A DNA stretch of 64,000 bases from Alphaproteobacteria bacterium (GTDB lineage: Bacteria > Pseudomonadota > Alphaproteobacteria > Sphingomonadales > Kordiimonadaceae): positions 22,289 to 86,288 of the forward strand of contig JABXIS010000023.1 of NCBI GenBank assembly GCA_013372975.1. The letters are read 5' to 3'. How positions within the stretch are numbered: position 1 is the stretch's first letter; each line of letters starts with the position of its first letter. The position numbers and the translations under genes were made by a program. Positions 16,429 through 24,543 of the stretch are shown piece by piece. The notes beneath the pieces were generated by a model. That model was not told where the DNA came from and did no database searches. It was given only the letters and a program-made list of their open reading frames with translations.

Positions 16429-17637
16429 TCATTCCGCTGGCATAGGCGCAGGCACCTTGCCCCAATTCACTTCATTACCAGGCTCTGGTTGGTCAGGCAC
16501 ATTGAAGGATAGTATGAGCGAAACAGCAGCCATCAGGGCGCCTGCGATGAAAACGAGCGATGGGGATATCGGCCACAGGACCGCACCGAACACTGCGGGG
16601 ATCACCACCGCCGCAATATGGTTGATCGAGAAACTGACACTTGATGTAGCCGCAATATCTTTCGCGTCCGCGATTTTCTGCAGGTAGGTTTTCTGCGCGA
16701 TCGCAAAGGAGAAAAACAGGTGATCAAGCACATAGAGAACCGCCGCGACTTCCGCCGTCGTCGTTAACGCATAGCCCATAAACACCACGATCAGTCCAAT
16801 ATATTCAACGATCAGGGCACGCTTCTCACCAAACCTGCTGATCAGGCTACCCAGCTTTGGTGCAAACCAGGTGGTAACAATGTGGTTCAGAAGGTAAAGG
16901 GCCGTCACCTCCTCGGCAGCATAATCGAACTTCGTAACCAGCAGAAAACCGGCGAAAACCACAAAGATTTGACGGCGCGCCCCGCCCATGAAAGTGAGCG
17001 CATAGTAAAGCCAGTAGCGCTTCCTAAGAACCATATGTTTATGCTGGACTTCGTGGCCATCGATACGCGGGAACGCCGCCCAGATGAACAGCGCCATTGC
17101 CATGGTCACACCGCCACCAAGGGCATATAGCCATTTGAACTCTACCCCAAAAAATTCAAGCATAAGCCAGATCAGGCTGTATGCCAGAATAGCACCAACT
17201 GATTTGGCAGACATCTGTCGCCCCATCGCCTTCGGGGCTACGTCCTTTGGTAGCCACTGCAGAGACAAAGACATCTGCATGGTCTCAAGATAATGAAACC
17301 CCACAGACATCAAAACGGTGGTGAAATAGAGCCCGTACTCCGTTGGGAAAAAGCCGGTGATAGAAACACCAAGCCCGAGAACCGCGAGCGACAAGACAGC
17401 AAAAACCTGTTCCCGCAGCACCAGCAAGATGAAGACCGCAGTGAAAGCAAGGAACCCCGGGATTTCCCTCAAGCTTTGCAAGATGCCGATTTCACGGCCG
17501 GTAAATTGCGCCGCTTCAACAGTGAAGTTGTTCAGGAGGGCCATCCAGATGGAAAAACTGAACGGGGCAGCCGCCGCAATCAGGATCAGGCAAAATTCAG
17601 GTGTACGCCAAGTGGTTTTATCTGCTGTCGGTATCAT
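16429..17637 (-). CDS. Major facilitator superfamily transporter
   Basis: About 402 residues with roughly 12 hydrophobic segments and short loops, the usual size of an MFS permease. The central cytoplasmic loop is short and basic (FPRIDGHEVQHKHMVLRKRYW). Specific signatures of a known substrate class are not visible. ATG at 17637 is preferred because the first membrane segment follows (TPEFCLILIAAAAPFSFSIWMALL); the open frame runs to 17688 without a clear ribosome site. It is transcribed with the XRE regulator downstream. The direction of transport is unknown. Confidence 0.85.
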   Translation of the reverse strand: MIPTADKTTWRTPEFCLILIAAAAPFSFSIWMALLNNFTVEAAQFTGREIGILQSLREIPGFLAFTAVFILLVLREQVFAVLSLAVLGLGVSITGFFPTEYGLYFTTVLMSVGFHYLETMQMSLSLQWLPKDVAPKAMGRQMSAKSVGAILAYSLIWLMLEFFGVEFKWLYALGGGVTMAMALFIWAAFPRIDGHEVQHKHMVLRKRYWLYYALTFMGGARRQIFVVFAGFLLVTKFDYAAEEVTALYLLNHIVTTWFAPKLGSLISRFGEKRALIVEYIGLIVVFMGYALTTTAEVAAVLYVLDHLFFSFAIAQKTYLQKIADAKDIAATSSVSFSINHIAAVVIPAVFGAVLWPISPSLVFIAGALMAAVSLILSFNVPDQPEPGNEVNWGKVPAPMPAE

Positions 17638-17790
17638 ATGGTTCTTTCGGCAAGAGGCTTTCGCCCAGAAATACAGGATTTCGGGCACAATATCTATTTT
17701 TGAAAGATTTTTCTATATTTATTATTGCATGACAGCAATGCGCCAGGCGGGCAGCAGGCGAGAGGCTTCCACCTCTCGCCCGGAGGTCAA

Positions 17791-18549
17791 TTACCCAAAA
17801 TTGGGTTCACGTTTTTGCATAAAAGCCATCACAGCTTCCGCAAGTTCTGGCGATACCAGTTGCTCGCCAAAATATTTGCCTTCAAGCGCCATCCGGTCAC
17901 CGACCGCAGCGATATCCCCGCGCATCAATTCCTTGGTGCGGCGAACGGATTGTGGGGCTTTCTTCGCCAATGCCAGCGCAGCTTTCTCAGCGGCAGGCAA
18001 CAGGTCATCTGCTTTGAAGACACGGGAAACAAGCCCCATCTCAAGCGCCTCAGCTGCACCAACCTTGCGGCCAAGCATCACAATTTCCGCCGCGCGCGCA
18101 TGACCAACACGGGCAGGCAGCAAGAGCGACGAGCCAGCTTCAGGCACGAGCGCCAAGTCAACAAATGGCGCTGTCAGCACTGCATTTTCAGAGGCATAAA
18201 TAATATCGGCATGCAACAACATCGTCAGCCCTACGCCCACGCCTACGCCGTTCACTGCCATAACGATTGGCTTCTTGGCCGTCAGCAGGCAGTTGAGGAA
18301 CTGCGCTACCGGGGAATCTGCTGCAAGGGGCGGATTATCGCGAAAGTCGATCAGGTCATTGCCTGCAGTGAATGCTTCGCCAGCCCCTGTAAACAATAGC
18401 GCCCGCACACCATCATCCTCTTCCGCCGCCTTCATCGCTTCTACCACTTTGGCATACATGGCGTGGGTCAGCGCATTCTTCTTATCTGCCCTGTTGAAGG
18501 TAATCTTCAACACGCGGTCCTTGATCTCTGTAATGATATGGTCTGTCAT
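17791..18549 (-). CDS. Enoyl-CoA hydratase/isomerase family protein
   Basis: A 252-residue crotonase-fold enzyme. Oxyanion-hole segments are visible as FTAGNDLIDF (residues about 60-70) and NGVGVGVGLTMLLHADIIYAS. One acidic catalytic position typical of hydratases appears as FVDLALVPEAGSS, where the Glu corresponds to the second catalytic carboxylate position of many isomerases/hydratases. GGAGAGGACG precedes the ATG. It lies 33 bp behind the MarR gene, which suggests co-transcription. Probably acts in fatty-acid or aromatic-acid beta-oxidation; the exact substrate is open. Confidence 0.9.
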   Translation of the reverse strand: MTDHIITEIKDRVLKITFNRADKKNALTHAMYAKVVEAMKAAEEDDGVRALLFTGAGEAFTAGNDLIDFRDNPPLAADSPVAQFLNCLLTAKKPIVMAVNGVGVGVGLTMLLHADIIYASENAVLTAPFVDLALVPEAGSSLLLPARVGHARAAEIVMLGRKVGAAEALEMGLVSRVFKADDLLPAAEKAALALAKKAPQSVRRTKELMRGDIAAVGDRMALEGKYFGEQLVSPELAEAVMAFMQKREPNFG

Positions 18550-18581
18550 CGTCCTCTCCTCATCCTCTTCTCATTGCGCGG

Positions 18582-19034
18582 CTATAGGTCCAGCGCGCTT
18601 CGCCCTGTGTCATACGCATTTGATTTCTCGATCACGCCCTCGAGGAACCGGGCGATTGTTTGCCGTTCCTCTGGCGTGAAACCCTCCAAAAGGTGATCAT
18701 TGGTTGCCCTGATCAGGGCATGACTTTGTTCGGCGATCTCCCGCCCCCGCGGTTTGAGTTCCAGTTCAAAAGAGCGACCATCGTTGGCGCTTGGACGCCG
18801 AGCAATCAGCTCGCGCTTTTCCATCCTGTCCACCAGCCCTGACGTGGCCGCATTCTTGAGCCCCAGGGCCGCAGCCACGGAGCTCATGCTCGCCCCCTCG
18901 TTCTTCTCAAGATACAAGAGCAGAGCATTCTGCGACGCTGTTATATCGTGACGAACTGCAAGCAAACGGTCCGCAGCCCGGAACAGCGCCCGATGCGCCA
19001 TATGAAGCAAATGGAAGATTTTTGGCTGAGTCAT
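18582..19034 (-). CDS. MarR-family transcriptional regulator
   Basis: A 150-residue winged-helix protein. The recognition region is SMSSVAAALGLKNAATSGLVDRMEKRELIARRPSANDGRSFELELKPRG, with the DGR in the wing that is typical of MarR. GAGGGACC precedes the ATG. Two copies of a 12-bp palindrome TTCGTATNCGAA lie 17-48 bp upstream, an arrangement expected for autoregulation. The downstream gene is an enoyl-CoA hydratase, so an acyl-CoA or aromatic acid may be the ligand (inference). Confidence 0.9.
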   Translation of the reverse strand: MTQPKIFHLLHMAHRALFRAADRLLAVRHDITASQNALLLYLEKNEGASMSSVAAALGLKNAATSGLVDRMEKRELIARRPSANDGRSFELELKPRGREIAEQSHALIRATNDHLLEGFTPEERQTIARFLEGVIEKSNAYDTGRSALDL

Positions 19035-19050
19035 GGTCCCTCAAAACTAT

Positions 19051-19082
19051 TTCGTATCCGAATTATTTAGTTCGTATGCGAA
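19051..19082. promoter_or_regulatory. Tandem MarR operator palindromes
   Basis: TTCGTATCCGAA (19051-19062) and TTCGTATGCGAA (19071-19082) are two near-identical palindromes spaced exactly 20 bp centre to centre, about two helical turns. They lie just upstream of the MarR start at 19034. Confidence 0.6.
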
Positions 19083-19123
19083 ATATATGGCAGACGCAAG
19101 GTATTTCTGATGGTGGCAGAAAG

Positions 19124-19747
19124 TTAGCTGCGGAAAAGAGCTGTCAGGTGGGCCGCCAATGTTGCTTCAAAGTCGTGGCACATGCCCTGCAGTTCCGGTT
19201 CGGTTTCCAGAACTTCACGCATAGCGCCAACTGGATGGGTCATGTGCCAAACACCGATCAGCGCTTGCTGGGACTGCATCAGCACTCCTTCTCGATCCCC
19301 GTCGAACTGAGGTCCTAACCACCCCTGCATGACTTCCCCCAAATGAGTTGCGGCGGCTTTCACATTAAGCTTAAAGGCCAATGCCTCGGCATAGGTCAGG
19401 TCTTTCTCAAGCACCGTATGCAAGATCGCACAAAGGCGGCAGTAAAGTGGGTTGGACGCCAATATACCGGCAACAGCCTCTCCAACCTTTTCAGGCTTTG
19501 GCGCTTTCAGGAAAGCCTGCATAAGATTTCCGATCTCGCGCTCAAACAGCGCAAGAAACAAAACCTCCTTGCCACGAAAATACCGGTAAAGTGCAGGTTT
19601 TGTTATGCCGATAGCCTTGGCAACATCGGCCATATTTACGGCTTCATAGCTGCGCGCCATAAACATCTCCGCCGCCGTATCCAGCATTTGTTGGCGGCGG
19701 TAGGCTTTTTGTTCGGGGCTAATCGCGCGTTTTTTGATTTCAACCAT
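19124..19747 (-). CDS. TetR-family transcriptional regulator
   Basis: About 207 residues. The N-terminal TetR helix-turn-helix is complete: RRQQMLDTAAEMFMARSYEAV, then MADVAKAIGITKPALYRYFRGKEVLFLALFE. The C-terminal ligand domain is all-helical and not family-specific. ATG at 19747 is favoured (AAGGTG 5 nt upstream) over one at 19762, which would run into the palindrome at 19761-19776. The gene is divergent from the MuiA-like gene and lies upstream of MarR on the same strand. Confidence 0.9.
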   Translation of the reverse strand: MVEIKKRAISPEQKAYRRQQMLDTAAEMFMARSYEAVNMADVAKAIGITKPALYRYFRGKEVLFLALFEREIGNLMQAFLKAPKPEKVGEAVAGILASNPLYCRLCAILHTVLEKDLTYAEALAFKLNVKAAATHLGEVMQGWLGPQFDGDREGVLMQSQQALIGVWHMTHPVGAMREVLETEPELQGMCHDFEATLAAHLTALFRS

Positions 19748-19760
19748 CTCAACACCTTGC

Positions 19761-19776
19761 ATCTACACTGTTAGAT
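19761..19776. promoter_or_regulatory. Candidate TetR operator
   Basis: ATCTA-CACTGT-TAGAT is an inverted repeat in the divergent region between the TetR gene and the MuiA-like gene, about 14 bp upstream of the chosen TetR start. Autoregulation through such a site is usual for TetR proteins; here it rests on position and symmetry only. Confidence 0.4.
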
Positions 19777-19899
19777 AGCATGCATGGCTGGCGATGGGAA
19801 CGAATTAGGCTGTCACAATCCTGCCGCGATATTGCGCCACCCTTCAAAAGCTGCCTTAATAACCATCGCAAACAATTGCGCATCAGGATGGGGGATATC

Positions 19900-21504
19900 A
19901 TGAAATATAGAAATATTGCTCTTCTACTTGCTGGCGTCTCAGGCCTTTCCATCGCTTCAGCTGCGGAGGAATTTACAGCTATTCCTGCCATCACAGACGT
20001 AGCCGTTTATCGCGATGGGGGCGCGACTGTCACCCGGCGCGGTACCTTGAAGGTGCCTGCAGGCAGGCATACTCTTATCCTCGATCAGCTAACGGAATCG
20101 TTGGATGAAGAAATGCTGTCTCTCAGTTTCGAGGACGGCGAAGTCCGTGTCTACAGCCAGGAGATATCACCATCCTATTCCACAACACCTGCCTCTGAGA
20201 GGCAGGCGGCGATTGAAGCGCAAATAGCTATTCTTCGTGCCCAGGACAAAGACCTGCAGGCGCAGGAACGAGGCCACCAGATGCAACTGGATTTTATCCG
20301 GTCACTGAGTCAGAAGCAAAATACCGAAACCTCTCTCAGCTTTACAGATTGGCAAAATGCTTTGGCCTTCGTAGGCCAACAATCTGTTGATCTTCTGCGT
20401 AAAATCGAGGCGCTCACCCTGAAACGCACAGAGATCGGGCAGGAAATTCGGAAACTTGAGCGAGAGCTTCGAGACACTGGCCCGGACAGAGAAGATTTCA
20501 CCAGCGCACGTTTTGAATTGATGGTACCAACAGAGCGCGAGGTTACATACAGCTTGAGCTATTTTGTCGATGATGCTGGTTGGTCACTGGCGACAGAGGG
20601 CGCACTGAATACCACCGAGAAAAACCTGACAATCCGAGCGGCGGCAATCGTTGAGCAAACCACGGGAGAGGACTGGTACAATGTTCGCCTTTCCCTTTCC
20701 AACAATGCGCCGACAGACGAGTTAGGCAACATTGATCAAAATCCGCACATCCTAACACTTGTAGAACCAAACCGGATGGAAAGAAAAGCTTACTCAATGG
20801 CACCGGGGCCGGAAATGGATGTCGCCATGGACGCGGAAGAAATTGTCGTGACTGGATCCCGCGTTACTGCCAATTCCTCGGCGTTCGATCGCATGTATCA
20901 TATTGCAGGCACAGTATCGCTTTCCTCTTCGGGAGAAAGCGAAATCATTGACCTCAATGAAACGACATCAAAGGCAGCGCTGGTCGTCCGGGCAATTCCT
21001 GAGCGGGATACCACAGCCTACCTTTTCTCGGATACCAAACTGGATAACTTCCCGACACTCAGGAACATTAGCCCTACACTCCGGCGCGATGGCCATTTTG
21101 TCGGCACCGGTGATTGGCCGGATCTTGTCCAGGGCGCAGACCTAAAGCTGCCCTATGGTCCCGACTATGCGGTCACAGTTGATTATATCGAAGAGGCGCC
21201 AGAAGACGGCGACAGTGGTTTTTTCGGCAAAAACAACGCGCAGGAAAAGCGAGCACTAATCAAAATAACAAATAGCCACACAGAACCTGCAACTGTTGAG
21301 ATATTTGATCAGATCCCCGTTTCAGGCCATGAAGACATCAAGGTCCGCACGCTATCTGATGCCACAACGCCTACGGAAACGGATATGGGCGGAAAACAGG
21401 GCCTGATGATGTGGCGAAAAACGCTAAAGGCGGGCGAGACGTGGACGATCCGGCATCAGTATCGGATCACCTACCCGTCTGACATGCAATTGATCAGCCG
21501 CTAA
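19900..21504 (+). CDS. MuiA-like DUF4139 domain protein, exported
   Basis: About 534 residues. A signal peptide ([22 protein letters not shown]) is followed by the N-terminal DUF4140-type domain ([20 protein letters not shown]), a coiled-coil segment rich in Gln, Glu and Arg (residues about 90-195), and a C-terminal DUF4139 beta domain ([16 protein letters not shown] to [13 protein letters not shown]). Family members are called mucoidy inhibitor A; the biochemical role is unknown. Odd feature: near residue 310 the sequence [11 protein letters not shown] resembles the start of TonB-receptor plug domains. ATG at 19900 was chosen for the signal peptide and GGGGGATATC upstream. The stop overlaps the convergent cold-shock gene by 4 bp. 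Confidence 0.85.
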   Translation: MKYRNIALLLAGVSGLSIASAAEEFTAIPAITDVAVYRDGGATVTRRGTLKVPAGRHTLILDQLTESLDEEMLSLSFEDGEVRVYSQEISPSYSTTPASERQAAIEAQIAILRAQDKDLQAQERGHQMQLDFIRSLSQKQNTETSLSFTDWQNALAFVGQQSVDLLRKIEALTLKRTEIGQEIRKLERELRDTGPDREDFTSARFELMVPTEREVTYSLSYFVDDAGWSLATEGALNTTEKNLTIRAAAIVEQTTGEDWYNVRLSLSNNAPTDELGNIDQNPHILTLVEPNRMERKAYSMAPGPEMDVAMDAEEIVVTGSRVTANSSAFDRMYHIAGTVSLSSSGESEIIDLNETTSKAALVVRAIPERDTTAYLFSDTKLDNFPTLRNISPTLRRDGHFVGTGDWPDLVQGADLKLPYGPDYAVTVDYIEEAPEDGDSGFFGKNNAQEKRALIKITNSHTEPATVEIFDQIPVSGHEDIKVRTLSDATTPTETDMGGKQGLMMWRKTLKAGETWTIRHQYRITYPSDMQLISR

Positions 21505-21716
21505 TTAGCGGAAACAACGGAAAGGGACCCTGCAGTCATTCGGCCATTGGGGCCTTCGACAAGTTCAAATCCGATCTGCTGGTCTTCCTGCAGGTCGGCA
21601 AGCCCGGCAGCCTTCACGGCAGAAATATGGACAAACACATCGTCGCCTCCCTCATCAGGGGCAATGAAACCAAATCCTTTGGCTTTGTTGAACCATTTCA
21701 CTGTGCCTATAGCCAC
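21501..21716 (-). CDS. CspA-family cold-shock protein
   Basis: A 71-residue cold-shock domain protein with both RNA-binding motifs, KGFGFIAP (RNP1) and DVFVHISAV (RNP2), followed by [28 protein letters not shown] at 21716 is taken as start because GAGAGG stands 4 nt upstream and the domain begins at once; the open frame extends to 21791 with unrelated sequence. A perfect FNR-type palindrome lies about 140 bp upstream of the start. It probably acts as an RNA chaperone in the cytoplasm. Confidence 0.9.
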   Translation of the reverse strand: MAIGTVKWFNKAKGFGFIAPDEGGDDVFVHISAVKAAGLADLQEDQQIGFELVEGPNGRMTAGSLSVVSAN

Positions 21717-21856
21717 TTTACCTCTCGCTGCGCTTATCTGTTTGGCATTGCAGGCCAATTCACCACCCAACAGCCCTGCCGTCAACTCCATTTTGCATTA
21801 CTGCTTCCGGTTTCAGCCGCCTGCCCCGCCACTTTTTTTCAGAAAAAATACATCGC

Positions 21857-21870
21857 TTGATCTTCATCAA
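21857..21870. promoter_or_regulatory. FNR/FixK-type box upstream of csp
   Basis: TTGAT-CTTC-ATCAA is a perfect match to the FNR consensus TTGAT-N4-ATCAA. It is about 140 bp upstream of the cold-shock gene on the minus strand; no -10 element stands at the ideal distance. Because the site is symmetrical it could also serve the other strand. Confidence 0.45.
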
Positions 21871-22209
21871 GTAAGCAGCCCACCCAGAACAGTAAAAAGA
21901 AAAGGCCTTCACGGATCGGGCGTTTAGGAACAGAGGGCAGAAACTGTTCCACAAGCGCATGGCAGAACCAAGGCCCTGAAGAAGCGGCACTAACCATCTC
22001 TCCCGCCGTTTTGGACGGAACAGTATTTTGGCCCTGTTGCACATTTCGCTTCCCGCTGTGATGTGGCCCGAATACAGCCCCTTGGTAAACCGGCCCGATT
22101 GCCGAAGGTTACTGTTGGCGCCAGGTTTGATGCTCCCCCGCAAGAGCCTGCGCGCCAGCCGCAACCAACGCCCGTGACGGTGGATTAATATCCTCTTTTG
22201 TTCCAGATT

Positions 22210-22244
22210 GGGCCTGCACCGACTTCCCTGTTGGTCGCAGGCCC
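22210..22244 (+). promoter_or_regulatory. Strong hairpin in the thrS leader
   Basis: GGGCCTGC (22210-22217) pairs perfectly with GCAGGCCC (22237-22244). A further six pairs inside (ACCGAC with GTTGGT, one G-U) leave a small loop. It is followed by TTTCCC and a T-rich stretch rather than a clean T run, about 190 bp before thrS. It may be an attenuator or a weak terminator. Confidence 0.45.
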
Positions 22245-22432
22245 TTTCCCATTGTTGTTTTGGCACGAAATTCTTGAATGTTTGGCTTGGCCTGAGCGCC
22301 ATTCTGAGTTAGGAGTGATCCTCAATTTTTGTGGAGGCCCTGCCCTTTTCCGGGCTTCCTCCGTGAATAAGGGCAAGTTGCTCGACCAAACAATCAGCTA
22401 CGAAGACAAGACAGAGTTAAGGTGAAGTAGAA

Positions 22433-24463
22433 ATGAGCGATAATCTGGCTGCAAACGACAGCATCAATATCAAGCTCCCCGATGGTTCCTCGCGTGTAGC
22501 TGAGCGGGGCACGACACCACTTGATATTGCCAAATCCATCGGCCCAGGCCTTGCCAAAGCAGCCATCGCTGCCAAGGTTGATGGCGAGCTGCGCGACCTG
22601 ACTTTCCCGATGGACGCAGATGCTGATCTGGCCTTGATCACGCAGAAGGACGAAGCCGAGGCGCTTGATCTGGCGCGCCATGATTTCGCGCACGTTCTGG
22701 CCGAAGCCGTTCAGAACCTGTTCCCAGGCACACAGATCACGTTTGGCCCATCCACAAGCGATGGCTTCTATTATGATTTCGCGCCAAAGAACCGCCCGTT
22801 TACCGATGCCGACCTCCCCGCGATTGAGGAAGAGATGCGCCGCATCATCAAGGCGAACAAGCCGCTGGTGCGTGAAGTTTGGGAAAAAGACCAACTGATC
22901 AGCCGCTGGCGCGACATGGGCGAGCATTTCAAGGCCGAGTGGGCCACAGAACTGCCGGATGATGCGGAGCTGACTGTTTATTGGGCCGGCGAACCGGGCA
23001 AGGATGGTTCATGGATGGACATGTGCCGCGGGCCGCATCTGGCGTCCACTGGCAAGCTAGACCCTACGGCCTTCAAGCTCACTCGTGTTTCCGGCGCCTA
23101 CTGGCGCGGCGATCAGAATAATGAGCAACTGAGTCGCATCTACGGCACAGGCTGGCTCAATAAAAAACAGCTTAAGGAACACCTGCACCGTCTTGAGGAA
23201 GCCGCCAAGCGCGACCACCGCAAGCTTGGACAAGAGATGGACCTGTTTCACCTGCAGTCGGAAGCGCAAGGCTCAGTATTCTGGCACCAGAAGGGCTATA
23301 TCATCTGGCGCCAGCTCGAATCCTATCTCCGCCGTCAGCAGGACACGTCCGGCTATAGCGAGGTAAAAACCCCGCAGCTGATGGATGTGAACCAATGGGA
23401 ACGCTCCGGCCACTGGGGCAAATATAGCGAAAACATGTTCGCTGTACCCGACGAAGTTCCGACAGCAGATGGCGAAAGCCCGGTTTTCAAAGGCGATGGC
23501 GACATGATGGCGCTCAAGCCGATGAACTGCCCGGCCCACGTACTGATCTTCAAGCAAGGCATCAAGTCATATCGTGATCTGCCGATCCGCATGGCCGAAT
23601 TTGGCTGCTGCCACCGAAACGAACCTCACGGTGCCCTGCACGGCATCATGCGCGTTCGCCAGTTCACACAGGATGATGCGCATATCTTCTGTAGTGAAGA
23701 CCAGTTGATCGATGAAATCGTTCGATTCTGTGACCTGTTGCACAAGGTCTATAGCGAGCTTGGCTTCGAGAAATATGAAATCAAACTGGCCCTGCGCCCT
23801 GAAAAGCGCTTTGGCTCTGACGAGGATTGGGACCGCGCGGAACAAATCCTGCGCGATGCTGTAGCAAAGGCTGGCCGCGACACAGAAGAGTTCGGCTGGG
23901 AAGAACTGGAAGGTGAAGGCGCTTTCTACGCACCCAAGCTGGAATTCCACCTGACAGACGCCATTGGCCGCACATGGCAGGTGGGCACCATTCAGGCTGA
24001 TACAGTTCTGCCAGAACGCCTCGGTGCCACTTTCGTGGGTGAAGACGGCGAGCACCATCACCCTGTGATGTTGCACCGCGCCATCATCGGCACGTTCGAG
24101 CGCTTCATCGGTATCATGATCGAACACTATGCTGGCAAGCTGCCGCTTTGGCTTGCGCCCGTTCAGGCGGTTGTTGCCACGATTGTTTCAGAGGCCGATA
24201 GCTATGCCGAGGAACTGGTGGCGAAACTGCGTGCTGCAGGCGTTCGTGTTGAAATCGACCTCCGGAACGAGAAGATCGGCTATAAAGTACGCGAACACAG
24301 CCACACCAAGGTGCCAAACGTTCTTGTGGTTGGCCGTAAGGAAGCCGAAGAAGGCACAGTAGCCCTTCGCCAGCTTGGTTCTGACCAGCACCAGAAGATG
24401 ATGACGGCCGAGGAAGTGATCGAATATCTGTCTACCGAGGGCACCGCACCTGACCTTCGCTAA
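22433..24463 (+). CDS. thrS: Threonine--tRNA ligase
   Basis: A 676-residue class II aminoacyl-tRNA synthetase, full length. Domains in order: TGS (residues about 10-72, DGSSRVAERGTTPLDIAKSI); the editing/SAD domain with HDFAHVLAEAV and the downstream DMCRGPHLAST motif; the catalytic core with motif 2 (EFGCCHRNEPHGALHGIMRVRQFTQDDAHIFC) and zinc-site Cys (MNCPAH); and a C-terminal anticodon-binding domain (QAVVATIVSEADSYAEELV to DLRNEKIGYKVREHS). It charges tRNA-Thr in the cytoplasm. AAGGTG precedes the ATG. A structured leader upstream suggests RNA-level control; a bidirectional terminator follows. Confidence 0.98.
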   Translation: MSDNLAANDSINIKLPDGSSRVAERGTTPLDIAKSIGPGLAKAAIAAKVDGELRDLTFPMDADADLALITQKDEAEALDLARHDFAHVLAEAVQNLFPGTQITFGPSTSDGFYYDFAPKNRPFTDADLPAIEEEMRRIIKANKPLVREVWEKDQLISRWRDMGEHFKAEWATELPDDAELTVYWAGEPGKDGSWMDMCRGPHLASTGKLDPTAFKLTRVSGAYWRGDQNNEQLSRIYGTGWLNKKQLKEHLHRLEEAAKRDHRKLGQEMDLFHLQSEAQGSVFWHQKGYIIWRQLESYLRRQQDTSGYSEVKTPQLMDVNQWERSGHWGKYSENMFAVPDEVPTADGESPVFKGDGDMMALKPMNCPAHVLIFKQGIKSYRDLPIRMAEFGCCHRNEPHGALHGIMRVRQFTQDDAHIFCSEDQLIDEIVRFCDLLHKVYSELGFEKYEIKLALRPEKRFGSDEDWDRAEQILRDAVAKAGRDTEEFGWEELEGEGAFYAPKLEFHLTDAIGRTWQVGTIQADTVLPERLGATFVGEDGEHHHPVMLHRAIIGTFERFIGIMIEHYAGKLPLWLAPVQAVVATIVSEADSYAEELVAKLRAAGVRVEIDLRNEKIGYKVREHSHTKVPNVLVVGRKEAEEGTVALRQLGSDQHQKMMTAEEVIEYLSTEGTAPDLR

Positions 24464-24483
24464 TAGGCAAAACCAGAAAAGCA

Positions 24484-24518
24484 AAACACCCCTTACCCCC
24501 GTGGCTTGAGGGGTGTTT
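24484..24518. terminator. Bidirectional terminator between thrS and hrpB
   Basis: AAACACCCCT (24484-24493) pairs perfectly with AGGGGTGTTT (24509-24518) around a 15-nt loop. CTTT follows on the plus strand and the A-rich flank gives a T-rich tail on the minus strand. It lies between the convergent ends of thrS and hrpB. Confidence 0.8.
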
Positions 24519-24543
24519 CTTTAGAAAACTCCTACTTGCCAAT

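Larger units (their letters stand above)
21717..22432. other. Long non-coding gap with csp upstream region and thrS leader
   Basis: About 715 bp without a convincing gene. An FNR-type palindrome lies at 21857-21870 and a strong hairpin at 22210-22244. A second imperfect hairpin (GGAGG 22333-22337 with CCTCC 22358-22362) lies about 70 bp before thrS. The long open frames here, for example 21760-22302 on the minus strand, have poor composition and no recognisable domain. Confidence 0.5.

Noticed and set aside
21760..22302. Open frame of 180 codons on the minus strand before csp
   Set aside because: Basic, Trp/Arg-rich product with no domain. It overlaps the csp upstream region and the FNR-type site; more likely untranslated.
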